Assembly (NCBI GenBank): GCA_964529175.1
Contig: CAZGVO010000009.1
Span: 124,001 to 188,000 of the forward strand
Direction: 5' to 3'
DNA from: JAAFJM01 sp964529175
Lineage (GTDB): Bacteria; Bacteroidota; Bacteroidia; UKL13-3
Length of the DNA: 64,000 bases
Shown here: piece after piece, positions 8,593-17,908 of the stretch
Layout: every line of letters begins with the position of its first letter
Position numbering within the stretch: position 1 is the stretch's first letter
Notes under the pieces: generated by a model
Seen by the model: the letters and a program-made list of their open reading frames with translations, nothing else
Told to the model about the DNA's origin: nothing
The model's database searches: none
Position numbers and translations under genes: made by a program

Positions 8593-9165
8593 ATGACCTT
8601 TTCATTTTCCGATATTACCACCATTAGTTTAACCCTTTTTGCCATTATTGATGTGGTAGGAGCGTTACCATTAATTATTACCATTAAAAGTAAACAACAA
8701 CATTTAGATAGTGGTAAAGCTACCTTGGCTGCGGGCGGTTTAATGGTGTTGTTTTTAATTGTGGGCGATGCCTTATTAAGTGCCATTGGAGTTGATTTAC
8801 CTTCATTTGCGGTGGCAGGTTCTATTGTGATTTTTATTTTGGGTTTAGAAATGATTTTAGGAATTGATATTTTTAGGCAAGATCCTAACGATTCTAATGG
8901 CAGCATTATTCCAATTGCTTTCCCCATTATAGCAGGTTCGGGAACTTTAACTACCATTATTTCCATGAAAGCTGTTTATGAGTTTCAAAATATATTGGTA
9001 GCCATATTGTTAAACCTTATTTTGGTTTATGCAGTTTTGCGCTCAACTACTTTTTTAGAGCGTATTTTAGGCAAAGCAGGCTTGGGTTTAATCCGTAAGT
9101 TTTTTGGGGTAATATTAATTTCTATTGCAGTTAAAATTTTCAAATCAAACTTTTTAGGATTATGA
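8593..9165 (+). CDS. MarC-family integral membrane protein
   Basis: The 190-residue product has six hydrophobic segments and the MarC-type features: an early polar pattern DVVGALPLIITI in the first helix, a central PIAFPIIAGSGTLTTII loop and a glycine-rich C-terminus. MarC proteins are inner-membrane proteins of unknown transport function; the old link to multiple antibiotic resistance was not upheld. The stop overlaps the next start by 4 bp (ATGA), so the two genes are co-translated. A perfect TAnnTTTG promoter element lies 27 bp upstream. Confidence 0.87.
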   Translation: MTFSFSDITTISLTLFAIIDVVGALPLIITIKSKQQHLDSGKATLAAGGLMVLFLIVGDALLSAIGVDLPSFAVAGSIVIFILGLEMILGIDIFRQDPNDSNGSIIPIAFPIIAGSGTLTTIISMKAVYEFQNILVAILLNLILVYAVLRSTTFLERILGKAGLGLIRKFFGVILISIAVKIFKSNFLGL

Positions 9166-9647
9166 TACAAAAGTTTTATCATGCTCAAAAAGCACAGAGT
9201 TTATTGTTTTTAATAATAGGAAGTTTTGCTACTTTACTTTCTATTTATTTTTTCATTGCCAGTATTAACACCATTTCTTTAGGATTTGCAATTCCTTTTT
9301 TTGTATTTGGATTAACCCAAACCATTTTAGGTTTTAAAACCTACATAAAAACCAATTCAGAACGAGACTTTGTATTACTTTCGGCTAAAGAAAATACGCA
9401 GCAAATAATAACCATTGAAATACCTAAAATTAATAAAATACTTACCAATTATAACCGCAAAAACTATGTTTTTTTAGGGTTAAATGTATTGTCAATAATC
9501 ATCTTTACAGTATTTTCTGCTTTTGAATTATATAAAGGAATTGGCTTAGCTTTATTTGCGCAATCGCTTATTCATATTTCATCACTTTATTTTGAAAACA
9601 ACCGTAGCCAAATTTATTTTAAATGGCTTAACGATTATTATAACTAA
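9162..9647 (+). CDS. Membrane protein with two pairs of helices
   Basis: I do not recognise the family. The 161-residue product has two helical hairpins (about residues 13-58 and 103-140) separated by a soluble stretch (residues 60-100). Its start overlaps the marC stop by 4 bp, and the next small membrane gene follows 14 bp downstream. No catalytic motif is visible. It is probably an accessory of the marC operon; that is inferred from position only. Confidence 0.7.
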   Translation: MIQKFYHAQKAQSLLFLIIGSFATLLSIYFFIASINTISLGFAIPFFVFGLTQTILGFKTYIKTNSERDFVLLSAKENTQQIITIEIPKINKILTNYNRKNYVFLGLNVLSIIIFTVFSAFELYKGIGLALFAQSLIHISSLYFENNRSQIYFKWLNDYYN

Positions 9648-9661
9648 AACCTATTATTTAT

Positions 9662-9919
9662 ATGACATTACCATCCAACTTTGTGTTAATTATTGGCCTT
9701 ATTTTATTGATTATAACGGTAGTTTATTTTTTATTGCCGAGGCTTAATTTGGGTAGATATACCAATGCGTATTTAAAAACTGCCGTTGCTTGGTGTGCCA
9801 TTGGCTATGTAGCCTACGATCAATACAATAAAGGAAGTAACCAAACCATTGTATTTGTATTAATTATTGGTGCTTTGGTATTTGCCTACACAGCGTTTAA
9901 CGCAAAAGAAAAGAAATAA
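9662..9919 (+). CDS. Small membrane protein of 85 residues
   Basis: The product is almost entirely hydrophobic, with three short membrane segments (VLIIGLILLIITVVYFLL; TAVAWCAIGYVAY; TIVFVLIIGALVFAYTAF) and a basic tail ending in KEKK. It is the last gene of the marC operon, starting 14 bp after its neighbour. No family is recognised. A short A/T-flanked dyad after the stop might act as a weak terminator before the convergent T9SS gene. Confidence 0.65.
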   Translation: MTLPSNFVLIIGLILLIITVVYFLLPRLNLGRYTNAYLKTAVAWCAIGYVAYDQYNKGSNQTIVFVLIIGALVFAYTAFNAKEKK

Positions 9920-9972
9920 AAAACCCGTAAGGTTTAAAACTTATAGGTTTAAATGCTTGTATTTTGGATGTT

Positions 9973-11400
9973 TTACTTAGCTATTAATAATTTATTTACG
10001 CTTACTTTACCTGTATTATCTGTAAGGTTTACACTGTAAAAACCATTGGTAAGGTTTTCTATATTTAAGGTACTGGTACCTGTTATTTGTTGGGTAAGTA
10101 TGGTTTTACTAAGCATATCTATTATTTCTACTGTATAGATTTTACCCTCTTCGCTTATTTCTATGGTTAGTATATCTTTAGCTGGGTTTGGGTATATTTT
10201 TAATGGTAAGGTGGGTTTAGGTTTTATTATATTTACCCTTCCATCTTGGTCGGTTTTGGCTACTAATATTATTGTAAATGGGTCTGTAGGCCTTGCACCA
10301 CGGGCAAACCCATAGAATGATTTATTACCATTTGGAATCCAATAATCAAATATTTGCTCACCATCTGTGGTATAAAAGGTATCAATTTTTGTTAGATTTA
10401 AATTGCTATCTATTCTACTATTACTTACTATATAGCCATTATCTGGTGTTGGCTTTATAAATACATACCCACCATACATATCCTCCTGTTTTACTCCGTT
10501 TACTTTTTGATAGTTTAAGTTTAAATCGGTTTTTACATAACTTACCTGATTTTCTCTTACTAGTGGGTTAGGGTTACGGAATTCAAAAAATAATCCTAAT
10601 ACTGCTATACTAGCACTATCATAACTAAAGCAAGCATCTGTAAATCTTGAAATATTTTGAATGGTATCTGATGCAGGTATTTTAACCCATCTTACATTAA
10701 AATTACTATCAATATTAGCAACCACCAACGAGTCGTAATTTAACTGCATAAATACGTACATGGAATTATTATTCAGTTGTAATATTTTTCTTAAATATTT
10801 GCTTTCTGAATATACAGGAAAATAAAATACTTTATCTCTTATTATATTTCCATTTTCATCTATCTCCATTAAATAAGGTTCTATATTGCTAATGCCACCA
10901 TTTTCTACAAAGCCACCAACAAAAAATGAATTTTTTTTAAAGCCATTTTTAACCACCAACCTAGGCCCTGCTGTATATTTATTGTATAATTTATTGCTTA
11001 GCATTTTACCATCTTTATTGGTTTTGTAAAACCTAATATTATTGCCTTCTTTTGCCTGAAATGAAGCATTGCCTATAAAAATATAATCCCCATTATCAGT
11101 TTCTACAAAACCACCTCCCATGTCATCATATTCGGCAGGATGCCCATAAGTATCCTGCCAAATTATATTCCCGCAGGTATCCATTTTTATTACAATACAG
11201 TCTATTTGTCCATTTATCGGATCATTACTATCTGTGGTTCCATCGGCAGCCACTATTAAATAATTATCAGTAGTTTTATATACATTGTCATTTAAGGTAT
11301 TGGTATAAGGAAAATACTTTTCGAAAGAACATTGGCTATATAATTTACTTACCATACAAGCAAGGCTAGTTAATAATAATATCCATTTTAGTTTGTTCAT
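9973..11400 (-). CDS. T9SS-secreted protein with C-terminal sorting domain
   Basis: The 475-residue product has a Sec signal peptide (MNKLKWILLLTSLACMV...YSQ) and a C-terminal type A sorting domain of about 75 residues starting LPLKIYPNPAKDILTIEI and ending SVNKLLIAK. Type IX secretion takes such proteins across the outer membrane and removes this tail. The body contains repeated short beta-type segments such as IVIKMDTCGNIIWQDTYG and FYKTNKDGKML, which resemble the Asp-Gly repeat patterns of surface propeller proteins in this phylum. No catalytic domain is recognised. It converges on the marC operon. Confidence 0.85.
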   Translation of the reverse strand: MNKLKWILLLTSLACMVSKLYSQCSFEKYFPYTNTLNDNVYKTTDNYLIVAADGTTDSNDPINGQIDCIVIKMDTCGNIIWQDTYGHPAEYDDMGGGFVETDNGDYIFIGNASFQAKEGNNIRFYKTNKDGKMLSNKLYNKYTAGPRLVVKNGFKKNSFFVGGFVENGGISNIEPYLMEIDENGNIIRDKVFYFPVYSESKYLRKILQLNNNSMYVFMQLNYDSLVVANIDSNFNVRWVKIPASDTIQNISRFTDACFSYDSASIAVLGLFFEFRNPNPLVRENQVSYVKTDLNLNYQKVNGVKQEDMYGGYVFIKPTPDNGYIVSNSRIDSNLNLTKIDTFYTTDGEQIFDYWIPNGNKSFYGFARGARPTDPFTIILVAKTDQDGRVNIIKPKPTLPLKIYPNPAKDILTIEISEEGKIYTVEIIDMLSKTILTQQITGTSTLNIENLTNGFYSVNLTDNTGKVSVNKLLIAK

Positions 11401-11558
11401 TCGAAAAGTATTTGGTTTTTGTTTTTAACTAATTTGGTTCAAAGGCTTATATCAAATATAGTTATTTGTATGTAAAATATTAGACTGCAAAAGTTGCTTT
11501 TAATAAAACTTATCAGTTCTTTAAATAAATGAAAAGTGCTATGTCTATATTTTTAAAT

Positions 11559-11590
11559 AAAAAAAGCTGTCTTTTTGTTAGACAGCTTTC
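11559..11590 (-). terminator. Rho-independent terminator of the GH25 gene
   Basis: A stem AAAGCTGTC / GACAGCTTT with a loop of about nine bases lies directly after the GH25 stop. Read on the minus strand it is followed by a T tract. Confidence 0.75.
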
Positions 11591-11594
11591 TATG

Positions 11595-12380
11595 CTATTT
11601 TTTGCAAAGTCCTAATAAATCATCGTAGTTTCCTTTAAATACGTTAAAGTCAACTCCGCCTCTAATTCCGTTAACATGGCCTTTTTCGTTATGCTGCCAA
11701 AAGTGCCAAGTAGATGTTTTTTCATTTAAATCGGTAGTGGCATAATGGGCTATCCAAAAAGGATATTTTTCAAATTCTTTACCCGAAAAATAGTGTTTGT
11801 AAAAACTATAATTAGTATAAATAATTGGGGTAATTCCGTAATGTTTTTCGGTTAAAACCAACCAACGTTTCACCTTCGATTTTAAAACTTGTGGCGTTGC
11901 ACTGCCTTTTATTTCAATGTCTAATACAGGTGGTAAATCTTCTCTATCCAAAGTAACTTTACTAAAAAAGAAATTTGCTTGTTCTTCTGCCGTTAAATGT
12001 GGTCTAAAAAAGTGATAGGCTCCACGTAAAATGCTGTGTTTTTTACATTGTTTCCAATTGTAATCAAAATAATCATCATCAACAGTGCGGCCTTCGGTAG
12101 CTTTTATAAATGCAAACGAAACACCAATTTGATCGTCAAACATGTTTGATACTGCTTCCCAGTCAATATCGCGCTGATGACGGCTTACATCAATGCCATG
12201 AATTTCGTAATTACCCGGTAAGTTAATTCCAAAACCAGGATAACTAGGCGATGAAATACCTAAACGTTTGGTAATGGTGTTACATACAGCCTTGGCTGGT
12301 GGATATGAAATTAATAAAAAAAGTAAGGCCAAAAAAGCGAATGCTAAAATGCTATTGGTTATTATTTTTTTTGATTTCAT
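11595..12380 (-). CDS. GH25-family lysozyme with N-terminal membrane anchor
   Basis: Glycoside hydrolase family 25 (muramidase) motifs are clear: HGIDVSRHQRDIDW at the first strand, FAFIKATEG, the catalytic PVLDIEIKG, and the closing FWQHNEKGHVNGIRGGVDFNVF. These enzymes cut the beta-1,4 bond of peptidoglycan. I chose the ATG at 12380 because it places a basic-hydrophobic anchor (MKSKKIITNSILAFAFLALL) at the N-terminus; an ATG at 12437 would add 19 residues of no evident meaning. The anchor holds the enzyme on the periplasmic face of the inner membrane. A terminator follows the gene. Confidence 0.9.
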   Translation of the reverse strand: MKSKKIITNSILAFAFLALLFLLISYPPAKAVCNTITKRLGISSPSYPGFGINLPGNYEIHGIDVSRHQRDIDWEAVSNMFDDQIGVSFAFIKATEGRTVDDDYFDYNWKQCKKHSILRGAYHFFRPHLTAEEQANFFFSKVTLDREDLPPVLDIEIKGSATPQVLKSKVKRWLVLTEKHYGITPIIYTNYSFYKHYFSGKEFEKYPFWIAHYATTDLNEKTSTWHFWQHNEKGHVNGIRGGVDFNVFKGNYDDLLGLCKK

Positions 12381-12539
12381 GGTCTTTATATTATAATTTA
12401 CGAATATAAAACGATTTTGAGTTTTTGAATAACTCATATATTATGATAAAACAACTGCTTTTTGTTAATTGTCTATTACAATATACTTGAAAAACGTTTT
12501 ATTTATAGGTAATGGTATAATAATTTATGATTTTATTTT

Positions 12540-13889
12540 TTAGTTGATTACAATTTTATGTGTTGATGCAATATTGTTTTCATTTACAATATTTACCAAA
12601 TAAATGCCCTTACTTAAATTACTGGTGTTTATTTGTATTAAATTGATATTCAGTAAATTGCAATTAATATCTTTTACTTCTTTTCCTAATAAATCAGTTA
12701 CTAAAATTTTTGATTTAGCTAAACTCGTATTCGACTCAATGTTTAAAACATCCGTTGCAGGGTTTGGATAAATGCTAATTTCTGGTTTATTGTTTTCAAA
12801 ATCATTTACACCTGTTGTAACCACATTTATGTAATTAGTTCTTAAGGTATCATCTTGTCCACCTTCATAAATAACTTTTAATTTTACTGAGTAGCTTCCA
12901 GATTTATCAAACATAACTCTGGGGTTTCTAGTGGTATTGTTAGTGCCACCTACAAACCTAAAAGTACTTGGAGTAATGGTCCATTCGTACGATTTTGGAG
13001 TGCCTGTACTTTGGCTAGTTAAGTTAATGGTATCAAATTGTGAAGCATTGGTTTTACTTGCAATAAATCTAGCTGCATTAAAAAATACTTCAGGACGATA
13101 AATGTCTTTATATTTAATGGTTAAACCAGCTCCAATACCAATGGTTTGCGTAATTTCCATAATTGGGTAATGTTGACCTTTAGCATACCAAGTATAAATG
13201 GTTTTATTAGTTGGAATTGGAATTTTAAAAGTACTTAATTCAATAGAATCTACTCCAGTAATGGTAGTTTTTATTCTTATACAGTCAAATTGGCCATAAG
13301 GAGTTTTAATTACACCCCAACCATCTACAACATTTATGCGTCTGCCTTGCTGAGCAATTCCTCCTAAACCAGCAATACTGGTAGAGCCAGCATAGTAAGT
13401 AGTATCAACATCACCATAGTTTAAAGGGAATTTAAAAACTGTATCGCGAGGATTTAAATTTAAACCCAAAGGAATATTCGAAACCGTAGCGCCACGGCCA
13501 ATTAAAACACTTGCGGTGGCTGTATTTTTATAAAATCCATAGATATTTTCAATGGTAAAACCAGCTGCGCCACCCAAACTTGCTAAATTATTTAAAGCAT
13601 TGTCTTTTATACCATAAGTGGCAGCATTAATTAAACCAAATTGAATAACATAAGGGGTAGCAGAGGGAGCATAAAATTTCTCTATATCTTGCGAGTTTGC
13701 AACCAAGTTGGTAAAGTCCCAAGTAGTGTCAGCACCAGTTTTTGCGGCTTGCAAAGCGGTAATGCCCGAGGTTGCCAAACTAAATCGCATGGTGTCATTT
13801 TGGCGTGGCATATCGCTATTTACTATCGAAATTTGACCAAACGATAGTTGGCTAATAATCAAAAATATAGGTGTAAATAATTTCCTCAT
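12540..13889 (-). CDS. T9SS-secreted protein with PKD-like domain
   Basis: The 449-residue product has a signal peptide (MRKLFTPIFLIISQLSFGQ) and a PKD-like beta domain at about residues 275-355 (SYEWTITPSTF, MFDKSGSYSVKLKVIY). It ends in a C-terminal type A sorting domain (ISIYPNPATDVLNIES to STHKIVIN). It should be secreted by the type IX system and attached to the cell surface or released. The N-terminal 270 residues form a beta-rich region without a recognised family. PKD folds usually mediate adhesion or spacing in surface proteins. Confidence 0.85.
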   Translation of the reverse strand: MRKLFTPIFLIISQLSFGQISIVNSDMPRQNDTMRFSLATSGITALQAAKTGADTTWDFTNLVANSQDIEKFYAPSATPYVIQFGLINAATYGIKDNALNNLASLGGAAGFTIENIYGFYKNTATASVLIGRGATVSNIPLGLNLNPRDTVFKFPLNYGDVDTTYYAGSTSIAGLGGIAQQGRRINVVDGWGVIKTPYGQFDCIRIKTTITGVDSIELSTFKIPIPTNKTIYTWYAKGQHYPIMEITQTIGIGAGLTIKYKDIYRPEVFFNAARFIASKTNASQFDTINLTSQSTGTPKSYEWTITPSTFRFVGGTNNTTRNPRVMFDKSGSYSVKLKVIYEGGQDDTLRTNYINVVTTGVNDFENNKPEISIYPNPATDVLNIESNTSLAKSKILVTDLLGKEVKDINCNLLNINLIQINTSNLSKGIYLVNIVNENNIASTHKIVIN

Positions 13890-13986
13890 AATTGTTTAAT
13901 TTTCAATGCAAAGTAAATAAAATGTTGGAACTAAAAAATGCAATAGGTAATAAAATTAAAGTAAGTAGGTTTTACAAAAATAAAAT

Positions 13987-13994
13987 TACATTTG
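13987..13994 (+). promoter_or_regulatory. -7 promoter element of rnpB
   Basis: TACATTTG matches TAnnTTTG exactly and lies a few bases before the predicted RNase P RNA 5' end. No clear -33 TTTG is visible at the usual distance. Confidence 0.55.
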
Positions 13995-13999
13995 CCATG

Positions 14000-14386
14000 C
14001 AAAATGTTCTATCGCGTTACACTTGTTGTAATGAGGAAAGTCTGGGCAACACAGAGCGGCATACTACCTAACGGGTAGGCGGTTAATTTAACTATTAACT
14101 GACAGATAGTGCTAAAGAAAATTAAACTACCAGTATGCAAATATTGGAAAAGGTGAAAAGGCGGTGTAAGAGACCACCGGGTATTTGGTAACAAATATTG
14201 CAAGGTAAACCTTATGCGTTGCAAGGTCAAATAGGTTGTATCGAGCTTAGGCTCAAAAAGTGGCTCGCTTTTACATACAATGGGTAGACTGCAATAGATT
14301 ATGCCAGTGATGGTATAGCAAGATAAATGATAGAATTTAATGGAATGCAAATTCAATTAAAACAGAACCCGGCTTATAGTTTTGCA
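14000..14386 (+). ncRNA. rnpB: RNase P RNA (class A)
   Basis: The catalytic RNA of RNase P, which matures tRNA 5' ends. The conserved core is readable: GAGGAAAGTCTGGGCA with ACAGAG near the 5' end (CR-I), GGTGTAAGAGACCACCGG (P11/P12 region), AAATAGG, AGATAAATGATAG, and the 3' ACAGAACCCGGCTTATAG. The ends pair (TGCAAAA...CTAT with ATAG...TTTTGCA), which sets the boundaries to within a few bases. A -7 element precedes it and a strong terminator follows at 14389. A 115-codon frame on the opposite strand is a shadow of this RNA. Confidence 0.95.
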
Positions 14387-14388
14387 AT

Positions 14389-14426
14389 AAAACGGCTTTT
14401 TGCTTAGGTAAAAAGTCGTTTTTTTA
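14389..14426 (+). terminator. Terminator of rnpB
   Basis: A 13-bp stem with one G-U pair (AAAACGGCTTTTT / AAAAAGTCGTTTT) has an 8-base loop and a run of T after it. Confidence 0.85.
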
Positions 14427-14542
14427 TTTACAAAACTAACTATACCAAACTACTAACTTAAATTAGTTAAGGATTTTATTTAATACGCATTCTATTTATT
14501 ATTTTGCGCAAAATTTAATTAATACAATCAAAATATATTACC

Positions 14543-15757
14543 ATGCTAGAAATTAAAGTACCTACCGTTGGCGAATCAATTAGTGAAGTTACTATTGCAC
14601 GTTGGAACAAAAAAACGGGTGACTATGTAGAAATGGACGAATTACTTTGCGAGTTGGAAAGTGATAAAGCTACCTTTGAATTAAATGCTGAACAAGCAGG
14701 TATTTTAACTACAAAAGGCAATGAAGGCGATACTATAAAAGTTGGTGATATTATTTGTTTAATTGATGAAAGTGCTGCAAAACCTGCTGGTGCTAAAACT
14801 GAAGCTCCGAAAGCTGAGGCCCCTGCTGTTAAAGAAACCGTAGCTGCCCCGATAGCAAATACCAATACAACAAATGATAAACCTTTTCCAAGCCCTGCGG
14901 CTGCTAAAATTTTAGCTGAAAAAGGAATTGATGCTAAGGATGTAAAAGGAACTGGAAAAGATGGTAGAATTACTAAAGGCGATGCATTAACTGCTGAGTT
15001 AAAAACTACTACCAACGAAGCTAAAACACGTAATGAAAGAATAGAAAAAATGACTTCATTGCGTAAAACTGTTTCAAAACGTTTGGTAGCTGTTAAAAAC
15101 GAAACTGCTATGCTCACTACTTTTAACGAAGTAGATATGAAACCAATTATGGATTTACGTAATCAATTTAAAACTCAGTTTAAAGAAAAACATGGCGTAA
15201 ACCTTGGTTTTATGAGCTTTTTTACAAAAGCGGTTACAGTGGCTTTAAAACAATTTCCTGCTGTTAATGCATACATTAATGGCGAAGAAATTATTTACCA
15301 CGATTTCTGTGATATTTCAATTGCGGTTTCTGCTCCTAAAGGTTTAGTGGTACCTGTAATTAGAAATGCAGAAAGTATGAGTTTAGCCGAAATTGAAGCT
15401 GAAGTATTGCGTTTAGCTGGCAAAGCCCGCGAAAATAAATTGAGTTTAGATGAGATGACAGGTGGAACATTTACCATTACCAATGGTGGTGTTTTTGGTA
15501 GTATGATGAGTACACCAATTATCAATGCGCCTCAATCTGCCATTTTAGGAATGCACAATATTATTGAACGTCCTGTTGTTAAAGATGGTCAAATTGTAGC
15601 CCGCCCAATGATGTATTTGGCTTTAAGTTACGACCACAGAATTATTGATGGACGCGAGTCGGTAGGATTTTTAGTAAAAGTAAAACAATGCTTAGAAAAT
15701 CCGGTAATGCTATTGACCGAAGGCAATGATCCAAACAAAATGATTTTAGGATTATAA
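14543..15757 (+). CDS. odhB: Dihydrolipoamide succinyltransferase, E2 of 2-oxoglutarate dehydrogenase
   Basis: The 404-residue enzyme has the E2 layout. It starts with a lipoyl domain (residues 1-75, lipoyl-lysine K42 in LESDKATFEL), followed by an Ala/Pro/Glu-rich linker. Next come a peripheral-subunit-binding domain (residues about 113-150, FPSPAAAKILAEKGI...GRITKGD) and a catalytic acyltransferase core ending in the signature SYDHRIIDGRE. The single lipoyl domain and the GESISEVTI start favour the succinyl (SucB/OdhB) type over pyruvate E2. The E1 gene is not adjacent in this window. It ends at a terminator shared with rho. Confidence 0.92.
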   Translation: MLEIKVPTVGESISEVTIARWNKKTGDYVEMDELLCELESDKATFELNAEQAGILTTKGNEGDTIKVGDIICLIDESAAKPAGAKTEAPKAEAPAVKETVAAPIANTNTTNDKPFPSPAAAKILAEKGIDAKDVKGTGKDGRITKGDALTAELKTTTNEAKTRNERIEKMTSLRKTVSKRLVAVKNETAMLTTFNEVDMKPIMDLRNQFKTQFKEKHGVNLGFMSFFTKAVTVALKQFPAVNAYINGEEIIYHDFCDISIAVSAPKGLVVPVIRNAESMSLAEIEAEVLRLAGKARENKLSLDEMTGGTFTITNGGVFGSMMSTPIINAPQSAILGMHNIIERPVVKDGQIVARPMMYLALSYDHRIIDGRESVGFLVKVKQCLENPVMLLTEGNDPNKMILGL

Positions 15758-15780
15758 ATTTTAAAATATAACCAATTAAA

Positions 15781-15813
15781 AAAGGCGATTTGAATTTCAA
15801 ATCGCCTTTTTTA
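15781..15813. terminator. Bidirectional terminator between odhB and rho
   Basis: A near-perfect hairpin (AAAGGCGATTTGAA / TTCAAATCGCCTTT) is flanked by A and T tracts on both sides, so it can serve both convergent genes. Confidence 0.85.
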
Positions 15814-15843
15814 TTAAAGTAATACAAAACTTTATCAATTGTT

Positions 15844-17628
15844 TTATCCGTTCATGGTAGCCAAAAACTCTTCGTTTGTTTTGGTTGCTTTCATGTGGTT
15901 TAACACCACGTTCATAGCTTCTTCAGCATTCATATCTGCAATATGATTGCGAAGCACCCAAAGGCGCTGAATGGTTGATTTATCTAATAATAAATCATCT
16001 CTACGTGTGCTCGATGAAACGATATCAATAGCAGGGTAAATACGTTTATTAGCTAGTTTTCTATCTAATTGTAATTCCATATTACCAGTACCCTTAAATT
16101 CTTCAAAAATTACCTCATCCATTTTTGAACCGGTATCAATTAAAGCAGTAGCAATAATGGTTAATGAACCACCATTTTCAATTTTACGGGCTGCTCCAAA
16201 AAAGCGTTTTGGTTTGTGTAAAGCATTAGCTTCCACACCACCCGAAAGTACTTTACCCGATGATGGAGCAACTGTATTGAATGCACGTGCCATACGTGTA
16301 ATTGAATCTAATAAAATTACCACATCGTGTCCGCATTCAACCATACGTTTGGCTTTTTCTAACACCATATTGGCTAATTTTACATGCTTTTCTGCAGGCT
16401 CATCAAATGTACTTGCCACTACTTCTGCTCTTACACTGCGTTGCATATCGGTTACCTCTTCTGGACGTTCATCAATTAGTAAAACCAATAAATAAACCTC
16501 AGGATGATTTTTAGCTATGGCATTAGCAATGTCTTTTAATAAAATGGTTTTACCTGTTTTTGGTTGTGCTACAATTAAACCACGCTGACCTTTTCCAATA
16601 GGAGCTAAAATATCAATAATTCTGGTTGAATAGGTACTTGCATTATCGGCCAAACGTAGACGTTCGTCAGGGAAAAGAGGAGTTAAATGTTCAAATGCAA
16701 TTCTATCTCTTACCTCAGCAGGTACACGGCCATTGATTGATTCTACTTTTATTAAAGCAAAATATTTTTCACCTTCTTTTGGAGGGCGGATAGTTCCTTT
16801 AACAGTATCACCAGTTTTTAAACCAAACAATTTTATTTGAGATGGAGAAACATACACATCATCGGGGCTCGACATGTAATTGTAATCGCTCGAACGCAAA
16901 AATCCGTATCCATCCATCATGGTTTCTAATACACCTTCGCAGGTAACTATACCATCAAGTTCTACATATTCTTGTTTTTCTTTCTCTCTAAAATTTTGTC
17001 TGTCGTTACGGTTATTTTTATCCCAACGATTTGGTGGGCGATTATCTCTTGGTAAATCCTTGTTTTCAGGATTGGCTATTGGTTTTTCAGTAACAGTATT
17101 CTCTGTTTTATTTTCAGTATTTACGGTTTCTCCTAAATTAGTTTCTGTTGGAGTAATGTTTTCAGTAACTGTATTTTCACTCGCAGCATTGCTATTATTA
17201 AAGTTACTTTCAGTATTTTCGTTAGGAGCGTTGTTATTGTTAATTCTAGGTCTGTTATGGCGCTCTCTATTTTCGTTATTATTTCTTACAGGACGTTCTT
17301 GTCTAATTTTGGTGGGAACAGCATTTGACACAGGAGTTTCCACTTCTGGAGTTTCTACTTTTTCTTCTGCAACTATTTTTGGTAGCTCAATTGATATTTG
17401 TTCTTCGGTGGTTTCAGTAGCTTTTGTTTCTACTTTTTCTTTTTTTACCCTTGGTTTGCGAACTTTGGGAGCCGCAGCATCAGTGGTTTTTTCTTGATTT
17501 GATTTTTCAGCAATAGTAGCCACTAATTGTTCTTTACTTAAGGATTCAATGTTCTTGATTTTCAATGTTTCAGCCAATGTTCTTAGTTCAGAAACTAGCA
17601 TTAGATTCAAATTAGATGTTTCGTACAT
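15844..17628 (-). CDS. rho: Transcription termination factor Rho with long disordered insertion
   Basis: Rho is a hexameric RNA-dependent ATPase that ends transcription. The 594-residue product has the N-terminal Rho helical domain (residues about 5-42) and then an insertion of about 180 residues very rich in Asn, Glu, Thr and Arg (RNNNENRERHNRPRINNNN is typical). The RNA-binding cold-shock-like domain follows (GYGFLRSSDYNYMSSPDDVY). The ATPase core has Walker A QPKTGKTILLK, Walker B LLVLLIDERPEEV, and the Q and R loops. E. coli Rho is 419 residues; the difference is the insertion, typical of Bacteroidota, and in Bacteroides thetaiotaomicron it drives phase separation. A 280-bp leader precedes the gene. 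Confidence 0.95.
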   Translation of the reverse strand: MYETSNLNLMLVSELRTLAETLKIKNIESLSKEQLVATIAEKSNQEKTTDAAAPKVRKPRVKKEKVETKATETTEEQISIELPKIVAEEKVETPEVETPVSNAVPTKIRQERPVRNNNENRERHNRPRINNNNAPNENTESNFNNSNAASENTVTENITPTETNLGETVNTENKTENTVTEKPIANPENKDLPRDNRPPNRWDKNNRNDRQNFREKEKQEYVELDGIVTCEGVLETMMDGYGFLRSSDYNYMSSPDDVYVSPSQIKLFGLKTGDTVKGTIRPPKEGEKYFALIKVESINGRVPAEVRDRIAFEHLTPLFPDERLRLADNASTYSTRIIDILAPIGKGQRGLIVAQPKTGKTILLKDIANAIAKNHPEVYLLVLLIDERPEEVTDMQRSVRAEVVASTFDEPAEKHVKLANMVLEKAKRMVECGHDVVILLDSITRMARAFNTVAPSSGKVLSGGVEANALHKPKRFFGAARKIENGGSLTIIATALIDTGSKMDEVIFEEFKGTGNMELQLDRKLANKRIYPAIDIVSSSTRRDDLLLDKSTIQRLWVLRNHIADMNAEEAMNVVLNHMKATKTNEEFLATMNG

Positions 17629-17850
17629 GTAGTAGTGTAAAGTTGTTTACAATAAATTTTGTTTTGATTTTTTGTTTTGATATTGCAAATAATGCAACAA
17701 TTTGAAGAAAAATGATGATTGGGTGATGTATAAAAATACTATCAACTCTTTTTCTATCTGCAAGTATAGTAAATTGAATAATATAAACAAGTGCTTATTT
17801 TTATTAGTACCAAAAATCAACTAAAATGCTATGATACATTGGTTTTAAAT

Positions 17851-17882
17851 TAAAAAAGCCCAACATAAAGTTGAGCTTTTTA
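17851..17882 (-). terminator. Terminator after korB
   Basis: The stem AAAAAGCCCAAC / GTTGAGCTTTTT with an ATAAA loop lies 27 bp beyond the korB stop and is followed by T on the minus strand. The rest of 17629-17908 is AT-rich rho leader with nothing else recognised. Confidence 0.75.
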
Positions 17883-17908
17883 AACAATTATATAATATGT
17901 TAATTAAA

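Noticed and set aside
8571..8966. Minus-strand frame opposite marC
   Set aside because: Shadow of a membrane-protein gene with clear family motifs and a promoter on the plus strand.
9556..9747. Plus-strand frame of 63 codons across the marC operon junction
   Set aside because: It overlaps the ends of two membrane genes in another frame; no independent start signal.
14009..14356. Minus-strand frame of 115 codons
   Set aside because: It lies entirely within the RNase P RNA on the plus strand and has no protein-like features.
16919..17497. Plus-strand frame of 192 codons opposite rho
   Set aside because: It is the antisense of the low-complexity Rho insertion; hydrophobic Ser/Leu/Val repeats mirror Asn/Glu codons.
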